From the NCBI GenBank assembly GCA_031277235.1, contig JAITMT010000212.1, positions 1-5,881 of the forward strand: DNA of 5,881 bases, written 5' to 3'. Position 1 is the stretch's first letter; each line of letters starts with the position of its first letter. The notes beneath the pieces were generated by a model that did no database searches, was not told the origin of the DNA, and saw nothing but the letters and a program-made list of their open reading frames with translations. Both the position numbers and the translations under genes were made by a program. This DNA comes from Tannerella sp. (GTDB taxonomy: Bacteria; Bacteroidota; Bacteroidia; Bacteroidales; Tannerellaceae). This document shows, in pieces, positions 5,300 to 5,881 of this stretch.

Positions 5300-5317
5300 C
5301 GGCTATCTTTACAGCCG
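5300..5317 (+). promoter_or_regulatory. Possible -7 promoter element within a small inverted repeat
   Basis: TATCTTTA at 5304-5311 matches the Bacteroidota -7 box TAnnTTTG at five of six defined positions and lies 28 bases before the ATPase ATG. It is embedded in CGGCT (5300-5304) and AGCCG (5313-5317), perfect five-base arms around an eight-base loop. The expected upstream TTTG at about 19-21 bases is missing; the nearest, at 5288-5291, is only 12 bases away and lies in the third TGTAAAA box. The promoter call is tentative. Confidence 0.35.
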
Positions 5318-5339
5318 AAAATAGAATGAAACATGGATT

Positions 5340-5881
5340 ATGACATACATTAAACGCATATCAGACAACGAATTACGACGGAAACTCGATTCTTCGGGCG
5401 CAGTACTTATACGCGGTGCAAAAGCATGCGGGAAAACCGAGTCGGCAAAGCAATTGGCAGGCAGCATTTTGGAAATGGATCAAAACGAGCAGGTGTCTGT
5501 TTTGATGGAAAGTGCGCCGCAAAGATTACTGACAGGCAAAACGCCGCGCCTGATTGATGAATGGCAGGTGCAACCAAAAATATGGAACTATGTGCGTCAC
5601 GAAATAGACAACCGTAAATTGACGGCGCAATTCATCCTGACCGGTTCGGCAAACCCCGAAGAAAATGTAAAAATGCACTCGGGAGCAGGCAGATTTACCA
5701 CGCTGGATATGCGTACAATGAGCTGGCAGGAATTGGGGTTTTCATCCGGAAAAATCAGTTTGCAGCGTTTGTTGGAAGGTGCAAAAGTTGATGTTCATGA
5801 CGAGCCGACGGATTTGGATTTTATTATAGAAAAAATTGTTATGGGCGGCTTTCCAACTCTGTTGGGCAAGAATATAAGGCA
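5340..5881 (+). CDS. DUF4143-family P-loop ATPase (5' part, cut by the window edge)
   Basis: The first 180 residues are visible and the frame is still open at the edge; members of this family are usually about 380-450 residues. These are solitary AAA-like ATPases with a C-terminal DUF4143 nuclease-fold-like domain, and their function is not established. Visible motifs are the Walker A GAKACGKT at 26-33 (K32, T33), the Walker B-like RLIDEWQ at 70-76 (D73, E74), and the sensor-like FILTGSAN at 98-105. The family signature HSGAGRFTTLDMRTMSWQE spans about 113-131, and MGGFPTLL lies at 168-175. The ATG at 5340 is the only usable start: the ATGs at 5326 and 5333 are in other frames and stop within a few codons. 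It follows yraN after a 140-base regulatory gap. This suggests its own promoter controlled by the TGTAAAA array. Confidence 0.88.
   Translation, partial: MTYIKRISDNELRRKLDSSGAVLIRGAKACGKTESAKQLAGSILEMDQNEQVSVLMESAPQRLLTGKTPRLIDEWQVQPKIWNYVRHEIDNRKLTAQFILTGSANPEENVKMHSGAGRFTTLDMRTMSWQELGFSSGKISLQRLLEGAKVDVHDEPTDLDFIIEKIVMGGFPTLLGKNIR

Overview
The window looks like an accessory stretch of a Bacteroidota (probably Bacteroidales) chromosome. Start regions are A-rich with almost no Shine-Dalgarno sequences. The families present (DUF6448 secreted protein, Fic with a C-terminal winged helix, DUF4160/DUF2442, DUF4143-type ATPase, WbpP-like epimerase, YraN) are all common in that phylum. This assignment rests on family recognition and style, not on a database search. 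All six confident genes are on the + strand. No rRNA, tRNA or CRISPR array was seen, nor any transposase or recombinase.

Layout: 1-255 is an AT-rich leader that may hold the last codons of an upstream gene. 256-900 encodes an exported DUF6448 protein. 985-1692 encodes an exported protein of unknown family. 1693-1860 is a sharply bounded GC-rich stretch with no credible gene, possibly a dispersed intergenic element or structured RNA. 1945-3018 encodes a Fic-domain AMP-transferase with an N-terminal self-inhibitory motif and a C-terminal winged helix. 3019-3221 is non-coding and contains a purine-only heptamer repeat. 3222-3728 encodes DUF4160 and DUF2442 as one polypeptide; these are usually two neighbouring genes suspected to form a toxin-antitoxin-like pair. 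3796-4788 encodes a WbpP/TviC-type UDP-N-acetylhexosamine 4-epimerase and 4828-5199 the YraN (UPF0102) nuclease-fold protein. The two are joined by heptamer tandem repeats that also supply the end of the epimerase. 5340 to the window edge is the first half of a DUF4143-family P-loop ATPase, preceded by a regular array of TGTAAAA boxes.

How the genes fit together: this does not read as one pathway. wbpP and yraN may be co-transcribed because they are same-strand and 39 bases apart, but they are functionally unrelated. The Fic protein, the DUF4160-DUF2442 fusion and the DUF4143 ATPase are each of a type that often sits as a solitary, mobile, stress- or defence-related gene. Base composition alternates: sampled 60-base lines run from about 20-37% GC in the secreted-protein and DUF4160-DUF2442 genes to about 42-58% in wbpP. 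This suggests a mosaic built by separate acquisitions.

The most distinctive signals are the 23-base-period operator array before the ATPase, the GC-rich non-coding island before fic, the DUF4160-DUF2442 fusion with an in-frame internal ATG, and the recurrence of 7-base tandem repeats between genes. No clear-cut new multi-gene system is evident.
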